From Chiridota heheva (Eukaryota > Echinodermata > Holothuroidea > Apodida > Chiridotidae), in NCBI GenBank assembly GCA_020152595.1, contig JAIGNY010003789.1:1-64000 (forward strand): DNA of 64,000 nt, read 5' to 3'. A program made the translations under genes and the position numbers. Positions within the stretch are counted from its first letter, which is position 1, and every line of letters begins with the position of its first letter. Of this stretch, positions 1-23,200 are shown piece after piece. The notes beneath the pieces were generated by a model, which did not search any database, was not told where the DNA came from, and saw nothing but the letters and a program-made list of their open reading frames with translations.

Positions 1-168
1 ATGATGTATCAAATACTTATTATGATGTATCAAATACTTATTATGATGTATCAAATACTTATTATGATGTATCAAATACTTATTATGATGTATCAAATAC
101 TTATTATGATGTATCAAATACTTATTATGATGTATCAAATACTTATTATGATGTATCAAATACTTATT
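1..168. repeat. 21-bp tandem array, truncated by the window edge
   Basis: Eight near-identical 21-bp units, each starting ATGATGTATC, run from the first base and then break into TA-rich sequence. Because 21 is a multiple of three the array reads open as a repeated heptapeptide (MMYQILI), but nothing else suggests coding. The array probably continues to the left of the window. Confidence 0.9.
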
Positions 169-200
169 ATGATGTATATTATATATAATAATTATATAAT

Positions 201-736
201 AATTATTGTCACAAATATTAAAAGGTTCAACACTTTGAGAATTTGTTACAATTGAATTTAATTGATCTGATAAATAAAATGTAGACAGTTTTCAGTATTC
301 TACGTTCAATTGAGTCAATGATATTTTCTGTATAAGTCTCTTGCCTCAAGAACCCACTAAAGCTAGAATTTCTACAATTCAATTTGATGGTAGACCCTAA
401 CTATATATTTTTTTTCATGCAAAACAAGACTTGAAAATGACAACTTAACATTTCATCTTCGCTTGATATCACCTTTACTACTCTTTTGAACATTTTTGTG
501 ACAAAGTTGAGCTTCGACATCATTGATGTTCTGGTATATAGTAATTATTGTTACAAATATTAAAAGGTTCACTATTTGATAATTTATGTTATAATTAAAT
601 GTTGTTAATCTGATAAATAAAATGTAGACAGTTCTCAGAATTCCATGTTCAATTGAGTCAATGACAATTTTTGAATAAGTCTCTTAGTACAACCCACTAA
701 GCTGGAATTTCTACAATTCAATTTCAATTTGATGAT
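201..736. repeat. Diverged direct repeat, two copies about 342 bp apart
   Basis: Two related segments at about 201-395 and 543-736 share blocks such as AATATTAAAAGGTTCA, GATAAATAAAATGTAGACAG, TTCAATTGAGTCAATGA and GGAATTTCTACAATTCAATT (one base differs in the first copy of the last block). They differ by substitutions and small indels, which fits an old tandem or interspersed duplication. No coding signal is seen. Confidence 0.7.
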
Positions 737-1650
737 TATAGTTACAGTTTAGGGAGTGATGTGCGGCAGTGGTGAAACTAGCCAGTATCAGTATCAAGGA
801 GGGGTGGGGGCAGGAGGGGGTTATGACAAGGGCAAAAGGTAACCCTTCTTAAGTACTTTCTCTCTGAGAACAATCCTGGCTGGCTACGGACCTATTCCTG
901 TCCTGAATGAGTCCTTGAGCAGACATTTTATTCCACTTGTTTTGTCTACCCAGCTGTAAATACAATCAGTGTTGCTGGGGATTCGACTGTCATCCAGGGA
1001 GTCATTGTTTTTCATCTGCTTACCCCATCAGTAGCGGCGCCATGAGGAAGGGGGCATTCACCTACGAGATTGCTTTCCTCCACTTGCCTCCAGAAAATTT
1101 GTAAAGTGACATGTCTTGTCCGATTTATAGGCCTTTACCCCATGAGACAAAATTTCCCCTCTTGCCCCCTTCCCTCTCATGATAAAAATCCTTGCGCCGC
1201 CACTGCGCCCCATTGAAACTGGGGAAGAGCTTACATTGCCATTGAGTCATAGCTCGGAAAGGATTGATCATTTTAAGATTGTACTTGTTTCTGGAGTAAC
1301 ACCATCCTTCAAGTCCCTCCCCTTCCCACACCTCCCATACCTGTGGAATATCATCCTTTAACTCCCTCCCCTCCCACACCTCCCATACCTATGGGGTCTT
1401 CACCCTCCTACTTTAAAAAATGTAATGTAATCAAGGTCTTTCGAAACCCCATTTGTTTTCTAATTGACATCAAAAGTCATGGATGGATCCCCAACTGTTT
1501 GGATGGCTATCCCCTTCTCCTGTCCCTAACCCCCACTAACGAATAAAAACTCAAAAATAAATAAAAGACACTTAACTTTCATTTTTACTTACATTATTTT
1601 CATTTTCTGACTCTCACAATTTACGTGACTCTTGTCTTATAATACAAATC
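737..1650. other. Intergenic region downstream of the protease gene
   Basis: No gene is recognised. The stretch contains C-rich low-complexity sequence. A short tandem duplication of about 46 bp around 1312-1385 carries the motif CCTCCCCTTCCCACACCTCC or close variants. A segment at about 1101-1210 resembles 18831-18940 and therefore looks like a dispersed repeat. Confidence 0.5.
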
Positions 1651-1656
1651 TTTAAT
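1651..1656 (-). promoter_or_regulatory. Candidate polyadenylation signal (ATTAAA) of the protease gene
   Basis: On the minus strand ATTAAA lies about 82 bases after the TAG stop of the protease gene. It is the best signal I see close to the stop; no canonical AATAAA was noticed there. The true cleavage site would need transcript data. Confidence 0.3.
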
Positions 1657-1737
1657 TTCAATTTAAATACTTTCTACTGGTCAACTTAATCAATTTCTCA
1701 GCATATCCGGATATTACCTATCCAGATCCAAACGTTT

Positions 1738-13361
<11,624 letters not shown>

Positions 13362-13422
13362 TTTGACTTGATTAATTCTAACTGTCAGGAGAAATGAATT
13401 CGCATCCCCTTCTGCACTGTTT

Positions 13423-13430
13423 TTTATATG
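13423..13430 (-). promoter_or_regulatory. TATA box of the protease gene
   Basis: On the minus strand the sequence CATATAAAAAAC places a TATATAAA-type box about 62-70 bases upstream of the ATG. With initiation about 30 bases downstream, the 5' untranslated region would be only about 30-40 nt. A short TATA-driven leader is common for secreted digestive proteases. Confidence 0.6.
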
Positions 13431-13445
13431 CGTAAAGTTATCACT

Positions 13446-13714
13446 TTAAGAGGATTAAGAATGGATATACTGATAACACAAAACAAAGTGCAGATTAAGT
13501 GAGCTCAAATGGAACAGGTGCTCCATTTTCCTAAAAGAAATAATTCTGATCCGGCATGACCATCTTATAAGAGAAACAGGGTGATGAAGGTCGTTTTCAG
13601 AAATCGGTCGGGGTAATCGGTTTTGGAACCAAAGAGCTTCTATGTAGAAGCTCTTTGTTGGAACCCTCGTCATTAATAATGTGACGGTATACCTCTAAAC
13701 AGACGTTTTCCTAA
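13446..13714. other. Upstream flank of the protease gene
   Basis: Region 5' of the TATA box. It includes a small inverted repeat around 13627-13653 (AAGAGCTTCTATGTAGAAGC) but no recognisable gene. It may contain regulatory sites, none of which I can identify. Confidence 0.35.
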
Positions 13715-14266
13715 AGGAATATTCCCATGGATTTTTATTTTTTCATGTATGATAGAGAATCTTTTCTGAAACATAGCTAATATTTTATTCTGCCTAGAAG
13801 TTACGAAATTTTAAAGTATTTTGAATTTGGACAAAAGGGACTGATTGGCATCATCTGTGATGCCATAGAGACAATTTCAACAAAACGTCTTTTTGTATTT
13901 CTTTAAAAATTATTTGCATTTTTTTCTCATTGAAAATGTGATGTTACACCAAGGAAAAACAAAAAATTTTCTTGTAAATTATATATTCCACCCTATCTCT
14001 ATAATGAACCAAAAATGCTGTTCGATAATGTAAAACAAGTGTGATTAAATTTATGAGAAATACATAAGACTGTGCTGGAATTGCCTTGATGACATCATCA
14101 AGCTGAAGGACATATACTGTACGAGGTGTTTTTAAGAACATTTTTCTACTCTTTAATTGTTACAACTTATGAACGGAATAAGATATTAACATAGTTTTTT
14201 CACCACTTTGTTTTTATAAATATTTTATATCATATATGTAAAATTAAAATCCATGGGAATATTCCT
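13715..14266. mobile_element. Second type of foldback element (552 bp)
   Basis: The left end AGGAATATTCCCATGGATTT (13715-13734) is matched in inverse at the right end by AAATCCATGGGAATATTCCT (the last letters ending at 14266). Similarity extends inward over about 40 bp. The interior has AT-rich sequence and no transposase. Its arms are unrelated to copies A-C. Confidence 0.7.
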
Positions 14267-15600
14267 AATTTAAATGCAATGCAATATCTCCGATAAGTAT
14301 AACCAATGCACTTTGATTGCATAGAATAAAGAAAATGATACATATTTTAATTAAAAAACCTTATGAATGAAATAAAACAATGAAAACAACTTGAAAACAT
14401 TTGTCGCCAAAATTACTAACATTTTTCCTTATTTTTCTTTTTTCTCGACACTTGAACAGACATATGAAATGGGGGTGAAACGTCTAGCTATTGGATAAGT
14501 TAAGATGAATAATTTCACTTTTAAAATTCCTCCCAAAGAAAACATTTCTACAATCTAACATTTATATTGCATTAGGTGCAAATGTTAGGATGGCAATTGG
14601 CATCATTGGTAATTGAGCAAAATGGTTACCTCCATTGTGCCTAAAAATTCCATCATTTATGAAGCTTCTCTCGGATCGTATGATTTATATAATTGTTGAG
14701 AAAAAAATGGGGATGTGACGTCACTCTCCTGTAACAGACTTTCTACATCAGTCATGGCTTTTCGTACAAGTTTATTTTAACATTAATAATCAGCATCTTT
14801 GTTTCTCATGCCCATAGCAAGCAATGGTTCCCCGCCGCCCACCCCTACCCTTCTTTCCCCACCCCCTTCCTTTCAAAACAAACTAACACATATATATCTA
14901 ACATGGAGAATCTGCCCATCTTGGCCAGCCGGGAAATATTCCTACACTTCTGTAATTCGTTTAATACTTTCTCATAAAAAAAACGCATTGTGCTTACAGG
15001 CCGTAGCCAACATAAGGCATGGAAGACTGTCCACCCCCTCCCTCCTACCCCTCCTCCCCTTGCGAGGGTATGCGCAAAATCAAACAAAAAATGTAAGACG
15101 ATGATTATATGGAGAACGTCTGTGCAAGTGCCCCTCGTTAAGGGCTTCCCCCCCCCTCACCCCACTCTGCGGAAATCCTTACTACGTGCCTGCATACTAG
15201 ACAGTATCTTACTAGCCAGTTAGCCGATTAGGCATAGGCCTAAATATGATTTCAAACCAAAAAATTCGACTTTAGAACTTAAATCGAAATTTTAACTTAC
15301 TTCTCGAAATTAGGACATCGTATAAACAGAAAAAAGAACGTGCACATATCAGATTATTGTGCGAAAGTTTCCATATGCGCAAAAGTTGCAATCTCGCAAC
15401 ATCGCTTGTTCCAAGGAGAAAGAAGATTAAAACTGATGAAAAGATAAAAAGGATGGAAATTCTTTCAGGACGCACGTCAATATACCAGATAGTATCCACA
15501 GTAATGTGATGAAATTTAATCGCATTGTTGTTAATGATACTAATGACCCAATTTTACTCCAGGAGAAAATCCGCGATGTCGGAACCACGTGGGCAAGAGG
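14267..15600. other. Intergenic region, no gene recognised
   Basis: AT-rich non-coding DNA with a few C-rich patches near 14830-14870 and 15030-15160. A phrase at 14755-14770 resembles the interior of foldback copy A (TTTCTACATCAGTCAT versus CTACATCAGTCATTTC). No RNA or protein gene is supported. Confidence 0.4.
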
Positions 15601-15639
15601 GTACTTCCCCCTTGCCCTAGCTTCCCCCTTGCCCTGGCG

Positions 15640-15790
15640 TAATGGGGCAGGAGGTGCCCTTTTGAAATTTGGGGTGGACGGGCCGGCAAGAGGTGACAGG
15701 AGGTGCCCTTTCAAAATTTGGTCGCGGACAGGGCAGGAGGTGCCCTTTGAAAGTTGGGGGCGGACGGGCGGTGCCCTTTTGAAATATATG
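15640..15790. repeat. Short tandem repeat, about 3.5 units
   Basis: Units of variable length (roughly 37-47 bp) each contain GGAGGTGCCCTTTTGAAATT or a close variant followed by a GGACGGGC-type segment. Similar GTGCCCTTTTGAA-type phrases occur near 16310 and 17440. Confidence 0.7.
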
Positions 15791-15799
15791 AAATTATTC

Positions 15800-18700
15800 T
15801 AGGTTATTCTTGAAGCTTGTAAACAAATAGAAATCCACTCACTCATAAATCCTACATAATACATAGAAGTTGTAACATACATTTAGTATTTATTTGACAC
15901 AATTAAAGCATGTCATTTACCAGAGGCCCGAAACCGAGGGCCGTGGTGGGAGAAGGCATGACCCCCAATAATTTTCATAGCAGTACTATTGAAAAGTAGC
16001 ACTTTTACCTATTCGCCCGATGGGCAATTGCCAACATTGGTCCGGGTCCCCAATCTCAAACCCATAGGTGGGATTTGCCTATACAGAGTGATGGAAAAGT
16101 TTAAAGTGTGTGAATGTGTGTGTGGCGGAGGGGGGGGGGTAAGGGGGTCGTATAGTACAAAACATCACCATACAAAAGTACACATTTGGAAAAACGTGAG
16201 GGTGGAGCAAGTGCTTCCTTGCTCCCCCAAATCCAACTTATACTCAAAGCATATGTGTAGGAACGGGGTGACAGGGAACACGTGCCCCCACTTCTTCGAA
16301 AACTGACAAAGTGGCCCTTTTTGAAAATGGAAAAGTGCCCCTCAATTACTGTCAAAAATTGTCCTTCCTTAATTTTCTGTCCTCCTCGACCCAAGTTCCG
16401 ACACCCCTGGAGAAATTTCTCATTGAAACTCAATCAAAATTGATGGGAACCATGCATTGAGCCAATGGGAACTGTCGGAACTAACTCATTTCCCAAATCC
16501 CGCTCGTATGGTTTTCCATTGAATGGGTGTCAGTGGGAATTTACTATTTGGGTGGATGCATAGGTGGGATTTGCTTAGTACAATTGTGTGTGTGTGTGTG
16601 TGTGGGAGGGGGTCGGTTGAGTCACAAGTTGAGTCCCCTATATCGCCCGATTAACACGTAGTGAGTGGCAGAGGCGGCGGAAGATGTTAGAATCTGGGCA
16701 CTTTCCAACTTTCGTATTCTCAAAGCATAGCCTAGGGTCAAACCCCACCCCACACACACACACGACCGTAGATTTTTAAAAAAAAAAAATTTTCAGTCCA
16801 AAAATTAATGGTGACCCACTTTCCCTTCTTTTGATTTTTTAATTCACAGCTTCAAAAATTCAAGATAATTTGTTCCAAAATTCGGTAAAATAGAATAATT
16901 TGATACAAAATCTACAAAAATTGGGAAAATTATAGATCATGAGTCTCGAAATCAAAAGGATGTAGATCTTGATAGCCAATTGTATTGTTCATGATTTCGG
17001 AATATATTTTATGTCTAAAATAATGTGAAAAGCAAGTTTATGTCATAACAATTGGCCCGGGTCCAAGTAAGTTTTGCCATGCATGGCCCATTTCAAACTA
17101 GCCCCAATGATGAAATTTGGGATCATGGATCGCACACCCTAGAAAGTCAGACTCTTGAAAGAGTTTTTACAAATTACAAGATGGGAGAACAAAGGTAGGC
17201 AGAGGCGAAGGCTTTTTAAGTATGAAAAAGTCTAATATGCAGGGTGATGGGCCCCGACTTTGCCTGTAGGGAAAATCCAGAATAGTGTATACGCGCGAAG
17301 CGCGTGGAATTTCAGATATTTAGTATTTTTAGTGCAAAATTTGTGTTACTTTCTTAAATGCAAAGGTCAGATATAATCTTTAAAGAAAAAGGTTTTTAAT
17401 GTTTGAAAAAGCTTGTTCATTTTCTAAAGAGGTACTTTAGTGTCCTTTTTGAAGGGGCACTTTTCCTTCTGAAAAGATGGTACTTTTTCCTAAAGAGGCA
17501 CTTTCCTCTCTGAAAAAGGACAATTTTTAAACTTTTCAGAAAATGGGGAGGGTGTTCCCTTTGTGCCCCGGTTCCACCGCCTATACCGAGTGGTCTGGAA
17601 TAAGTAGAGTGTTTGCTTGCAATATGGACAAATTGCAGCGCTCGCGGCGGGTACCTTTGCATACGAGCTGGTGAGCTAGACTGAGTTTACATATCACTGC
17701 AGTGACTGCGAAATCGTAACTACCTTCTTGCAATCTCCTTATCAATTTTAGGTCATTTTGTGCATCAAAAACAAGGAATTTCCAGAGCTTCCGGGGCTTC
17801 GCCCTCCTGGCCAAACCCGTATCAGGGCTTTGGGTCTGGACCCTATAGGTTTTTGGGAAGAGAAAATATAAATATTCTGAGCATTTAAAAAAATGTAACT
17901 GTTCCCATCATTTCATGCCATCAAAACAAGGAATCTTTAGAGCTTCCGGGGGCTTGACCCCACGCTGTTATGCGCACGCTATATATGCGTGCGCAGTGAT
18001 GCCATGGTGGCGTTCATCATTTTGGGGGAAATTTTCATCCCCACCTTCCCCCCTCTCCTCGCCCCTCTCCTCGCCCCCCCCCCCCCACACACACACAAAT
18101 ACAATTGGGCGCTGATGCCTATATCCGCATGGTATTGTTTCTCAATTAATTTGCTAAGTTCCCATAATCCAGAATTTCAGTGGCGGAACCAGGCACCACG
18201 AATCGTGGGAGGGACATTTACATACCCCTAAACCTCGACATTTTCTCCCCGCATTTGCAAAATAAAAAATCTTGAAAAGAAGTTGGGGGCGGCGTGGCTT
18301 CGCTATAAATTGGAAGTCTAACCCAACCCTCCACACAGAATCAATTTCTCCTCAGATTTGAACGAATCGGATAATCAATCTTGGCGAGAAGTAAGGGACG
18401 GCGAGTCCCCGGTCCTCCTTGTGGCGTCGCTTATCGGTGGAAGAACTCCAACCCCCTCCACATTTTGTCCTCGAATTTGTACAACTTGACTGGGGGAGGG
18501 AAAAGTTACACCCAGTCCTTCAGTCGTGGCGCCCATACTGAGTCGGATTGGGCCTTATAGAGTTTTTATGAAAAATATTAAAATATCAACCATTTTTCAA
18601 GGTTCCCTTCACTGCTTCAGAAGCCTAACATTAAATACCTTTGTTGCTATTTCGAGTGTAGCCGGAATCAATCTGCACGTATGAGAAGTTAAATGGAAAG

Positions 18701-18960
18701 AACTTCCAAAAATTCGATGCATAAACAACCCACATAAAAGGGGAAAGAGGCAGTGGCGGGCCTACAGGGGCATGGAGGAAATTTCCGTCTCCCCCACGAG
18801 TTGCCTTTCCCCATTTTCCCCCAATTTTTTTGTAAAGTGACATATTTTGTCCGATTTATAGGTTTTTACACCTCATTGAACACATTTGCTCCTTTCTTTT
18901 TCTAGTGACCAAAATCCTGATGCCATCACTGATGGGGAAGGGGGTGGGGGATACGAGTGT
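15800..18960. other. Intergenic region built of dispersed-repeat fragments
   Basis: No gene is recognised. CATAGGTGGGATTTGC occurs at 16064 and 16559, each followed by a GT-rich stretch. AAACAAGGAAT followed by AGAGCTTCCGGGG occurs near 17770 and 17925. A perfect short hairpin ACGCGCGAAGCGCGT lies at about 17290. The segment 18831-18940 is a copy of 1101-1210. C-runs lie at 18050-18095. Confidence 0.5.
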
Positions 18961-20229
18961 AAAATATTATGTGTACGCTTCTATCTGTATAAAACAAATA
19001 TTATTTCAGCCGGATGTTATTAACCATTATTAGTATTTTTTCGAAAAAACTGCGTTTCCGTCCCAATACCAAAAAAGCTGCATTATGCAATCGCTGAAGG
19101 AAATCGATAAACAGCCTTTGTTATGCATCGCCAAACTTGGCCAATCTAACTCAATCAATTTCCAGCTTACATCATAAAGCTTTCCAACTACATGCATTTC
19201 AGTATTTCTACAATAGTTTTCTTTCTTTGAAAACCCACAATGCAACTTTTGCTCCATATGATTTGTGATGGATATCTCAACTAATGATTATTTCAAATGT
19301 TTAAATGTGGTGACGTCATGTATTTGCCTGGTTCAAAATTTATGTCACTTAGTCCGCAGACATGGCGGGAAGACGCGGAATCTATCGGAGAAAGGTAAAG
19401 GATGAAGATAACTGCGGGAGGATGGAGCGATTGAACGAAAGATGAAGCTATATTTATTGGGAAGAAATGCATGGCTGGGCCGTACCAACGCGCTTACTTT
19501 CAAAGCATTGGTAAGTTTTCGGTATTTCGATACAACTTTTAAGGATTTTTGAGAAATTGAGAAATTCTGATTAGGCGTACACTTCTGCACTTGAAACTCT
19601 TGAACGCATATTTTTTTTCCAGAATGACTTGATAAATGCGTGTTTTTCTAAAGATACGAACAGTTTTGACATTTCTTTGTCTCGAAACTTAAAACGAAGA
19701 CCTTAGCATTGCATTAGTTACAATTCCCAAGACACAATTTATGTTGTGAAGTTGTATGTAAACTTGTAGACTTATTTTATATTTACTATAGGCCTACAGC
19801 ACTGAACCCGTAGGTCCTGAACCCATAGGATGCAACCCCTCTCCCTGTTTGACGTTTTGAAGTCTCATTGATTTAGTGTGCACATAATTATTGCCTTACG
19901 GGTACAGTGCACAAACTTGATTATGGGAGATATTTTGATCAAAAACCATTTTAAAAGTTCGATTTCCGCCTACAGTCCACGTATCTTACTCTCCTTATAG
20001 ATTATTTATGTAAGATATACTTGTTTGCAGCATAATACAGGACACCATTCCCTTAACCAGTGCCTGCCTGCCTGCCTGCACTCTAACTTTTGCAGAAAAT
20101 CTTTAAAAAAGACTTGACGTCGAATAAACTCAACGATTTTATAATTATCACCCAACATTATCTATCCACCTGCATGAAGTAGAAAGTTTCTCGCAGTATT
20201 ATTTGAAATTCATATGATTTCCCGTCAAA
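18961..20229. other. Intergenic region left of the AT-rich satellite
   Basis: No gene or RNA is recognised. Contains (CTGC/TGCC)n at about 20065-20082 and the motif CAGGACACCATTCC at 20038-20051, which reappears just beyond the 45-bp satellite at 35931. Confidence 0.4.
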
Positions 20230-23200
20230 AGGGGTGGACTAACTGACTGAGGTTCCCATTATTTTATAAACGGCTTGCTGATAATAGAAAAGGGTTTGAC
20301 TAGCTGACAGCCTGGGGTTCCTATTATTCTATGATAAAAAAGGATTTGACCAACTGACTGAGGCTCTCATTATTTCATAAACAGCTTAGTGTAAATGAAA
20401 ACAAAGTTTGAATAGCTGACTGAGGTTCCCAATATTCTATAAACGGCTTGGTGATAATTAAAAAGGGTTTGACTAACTGACTGATGTTCCCATTATTTCA
20501 TAAACGGCTTGGTCATGATAAAAAAGAGTTTGAATAACTGACAGGCTGAGGTTCTTAATATTTTATAAACGGCTTGGTGATAATTAAAAAGGGTTTGACT
20601 ATCTGACAGGCTGAGGTTCCCAATATTCTATAAACGGCTTGGTAATAATTAAAAAGGGTTTGACTAACTGACTGATGTTCCCATTATTTCATAAACGGCT
20701 TGGTCATGATAAAAAAGAGTTTGAATAACTGACAGGCTGAGGTTCTTAATATTTTATAAACGGCTTGGTGATAATAAAAAAGGTGTGACTAACTGACAGG
20801 CTGAGATTCTTAATATTTTATAAACGGCTTTTTAATAAAACTAAGTGACTGAGGTTCCCACTAATGTCTTGGTGATAATTAGAAGGGTTTGACCAACTGA
20901 CTGAGGTTCCCATTATCTTTGTTTAATAAACGGTTTAACTAATTGACAGGCTGAGGTTCCCATTATTTTATCAACGGCTTGGTGATAATTAATATAGGTT
21001 TTGACTAGCTAACTGAGGTTACCATTATGATATGAATGGCTTGGTGATATTAACAAAAAGGGTTGGACTAACTGACTGAGGTTCCCATCATTTTATAAAC
21101 AGCTTGGTGATAATAAAAAGTAATTTGACTGACTAACTGAGGCTCTCATTATTCTGTAAACGGCTTGGTGATAATGAAAAAGGGTTTGACTGACTAAAAG
21201 GTTGAGGTTCCCATTATTTTATAAACGGCTAGGTGATAATGAAAAAAAGTTTGACTAACTGACAGGCTGAGGTTCCCAATATTTTATAAATGGCTTGGTG
21301 ATATAAAAAAAAAGAAAAGTTTGACCAACTGATTGAGGTTCCCATTATCTTATAAACGGCTTGGTGATAATACAAAGCAATTTGACCAACCGACTGAGGT
21401 TCCCATTATTTTATAAAGGGCTTGGTGATGATAAAAAAGGGTTTGACTAAATGACAGCCTGGGGTTCCTATTATTTTATAGACGGCTTGGTGATAATAAA
21501 AAAGGGTTTGACTAAGTGACTGAGCTTTTCATTATTTTATAAACAGCTTGGTCAAAATGAAAAAAAAACGTTTGACTAGCTTACTCAGGTTCGCATTATT
21601 TTATAAACGGGCTTGGTGATAATAAAAAAGGGTTTGACTAACTGACAGGCTGAGGTTCCCATTATTTTATAAAGGGCTTGGTAATAATATAAAAGGGTTT
21701 GACTAAATGACAGCCTGGGGTTCCGATTATTTTATAGACGGCTTGGTGATAATGAAAAAGGATTTGACTAACTGAGAGGCTGAGCTTCCCATTATTTTAA
21801 AAACGGCTTGGTAATGATAATAAATAAAAAGGGTTTGACTAACTGACTGAGATTCTCAATATATCATAAAGGGCTTGGTGATAATAAAAGAGTTTGACTA
21901 AATGATTGAGGTTCCCATTATTTTATAAACGGCTTGGTAATAATAAAAAAAGGTTTGATTAACTGACAGGCTGACGTTCCCATTATTTTATAAACGGCTT
22001 GCTGATAATAGAAAAGGGTTTGACTAGCTGACAGCCTGGGGTTCCTATTATTCTATAGACGGCTTGGTGATGATAAAAAAGGATTTGACCAACTGACAGG
22101 CTGAGGTTCCCAATATTCTATAAACGGCTTGGTAATAATTAGAAAGGGTTTGACTAACTGACTGATGTTCCCATTATTTCATAAACGGCTTGGTTATGAT
22201 AAAAAAGAGTTTGAATAACTGACAGGCTGAGGTTCTCATTTTTTTTAAACGGCTTGGTGATAATAAAAAAGGGTGTGACTAACTGACAGGCTGAGGTTCT
22301 TAATATTTTATAAACGGCTTAATGATCATAATAAAGGGTTTGACTAAGTGACTGAGGTTCCCATTGTTTTATAAACGGCTTGGTGATAATTAGAAAGGGT
22401 TTGACCAACTGACTGAGGTTCCCATTATCTTTAAACGGCTTGGTGATAATAAAAAAGGGTTTGACTAATTGACAGGCTGAGGTTCCCATTATTTTATCAA
22501 CGGCTTGGTGATAATTAATATAGGTTTTGACTAGCTGACTGAGGTTACCATTATGATATGAATGGCTTGGTGATATTAACAAAAAGGGTTGGACTAACTG
22601 ACTGAGGTTCCCATCATTTTATAAACAGCTTGGTGATAATAAAAAGTAATTTGACTGACTAACTAAGGTTCTCATTATTCTGTAAACGGCTTGGTGATAA
22701 TGAAAAAAAGTTTGACTAACTGACAGGCTGAGGTTCCCAATATTTTATAAATGGCTTGGTGATATAAAAAAAAGAAGAGTTTGACCAACTGATTGAGGTT
22801 CCCATTATCTTATAAACGGCTTGGTGATAATACAAAGCAATTTGACCAACCGACTGAGGTTCCCATTATTTTATAAAGGGCTTGGTGATGATAAAAAAGG
22901 GTTTGACTAAATGACAGCCTGGGGTTCCTATTATTTTATAGACGGCTTGGTGATAATAAAAAAGGATTTGACCAAGTGACTGAGCTTCTCATTATTTTAT
23001 AAACAGCTTGGTCAAAATGAAAAAAAAAGTTTGACTAGCTTACTCAGGTTCGCATTATTTTATAAACGGCTTGGTGATAATAAAAAAAGGTTTGACTATC
23101 TGACAGGCTGAGGTTCCCATTATTTTATAAAGGGCTTGGTAATAATATAAAAGGGTTTGACTAAATGACAGCCTGGGGTTCCGATTATTTTATAGACGGC

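Noticed and set aside
1-168. Telomeric or subtelomeric repeat at the window edge
   Set aside because: The 21-bp AT-rich unit does not resemble TTAGGG-type telomere repeats, and the edge is only the window boundary.
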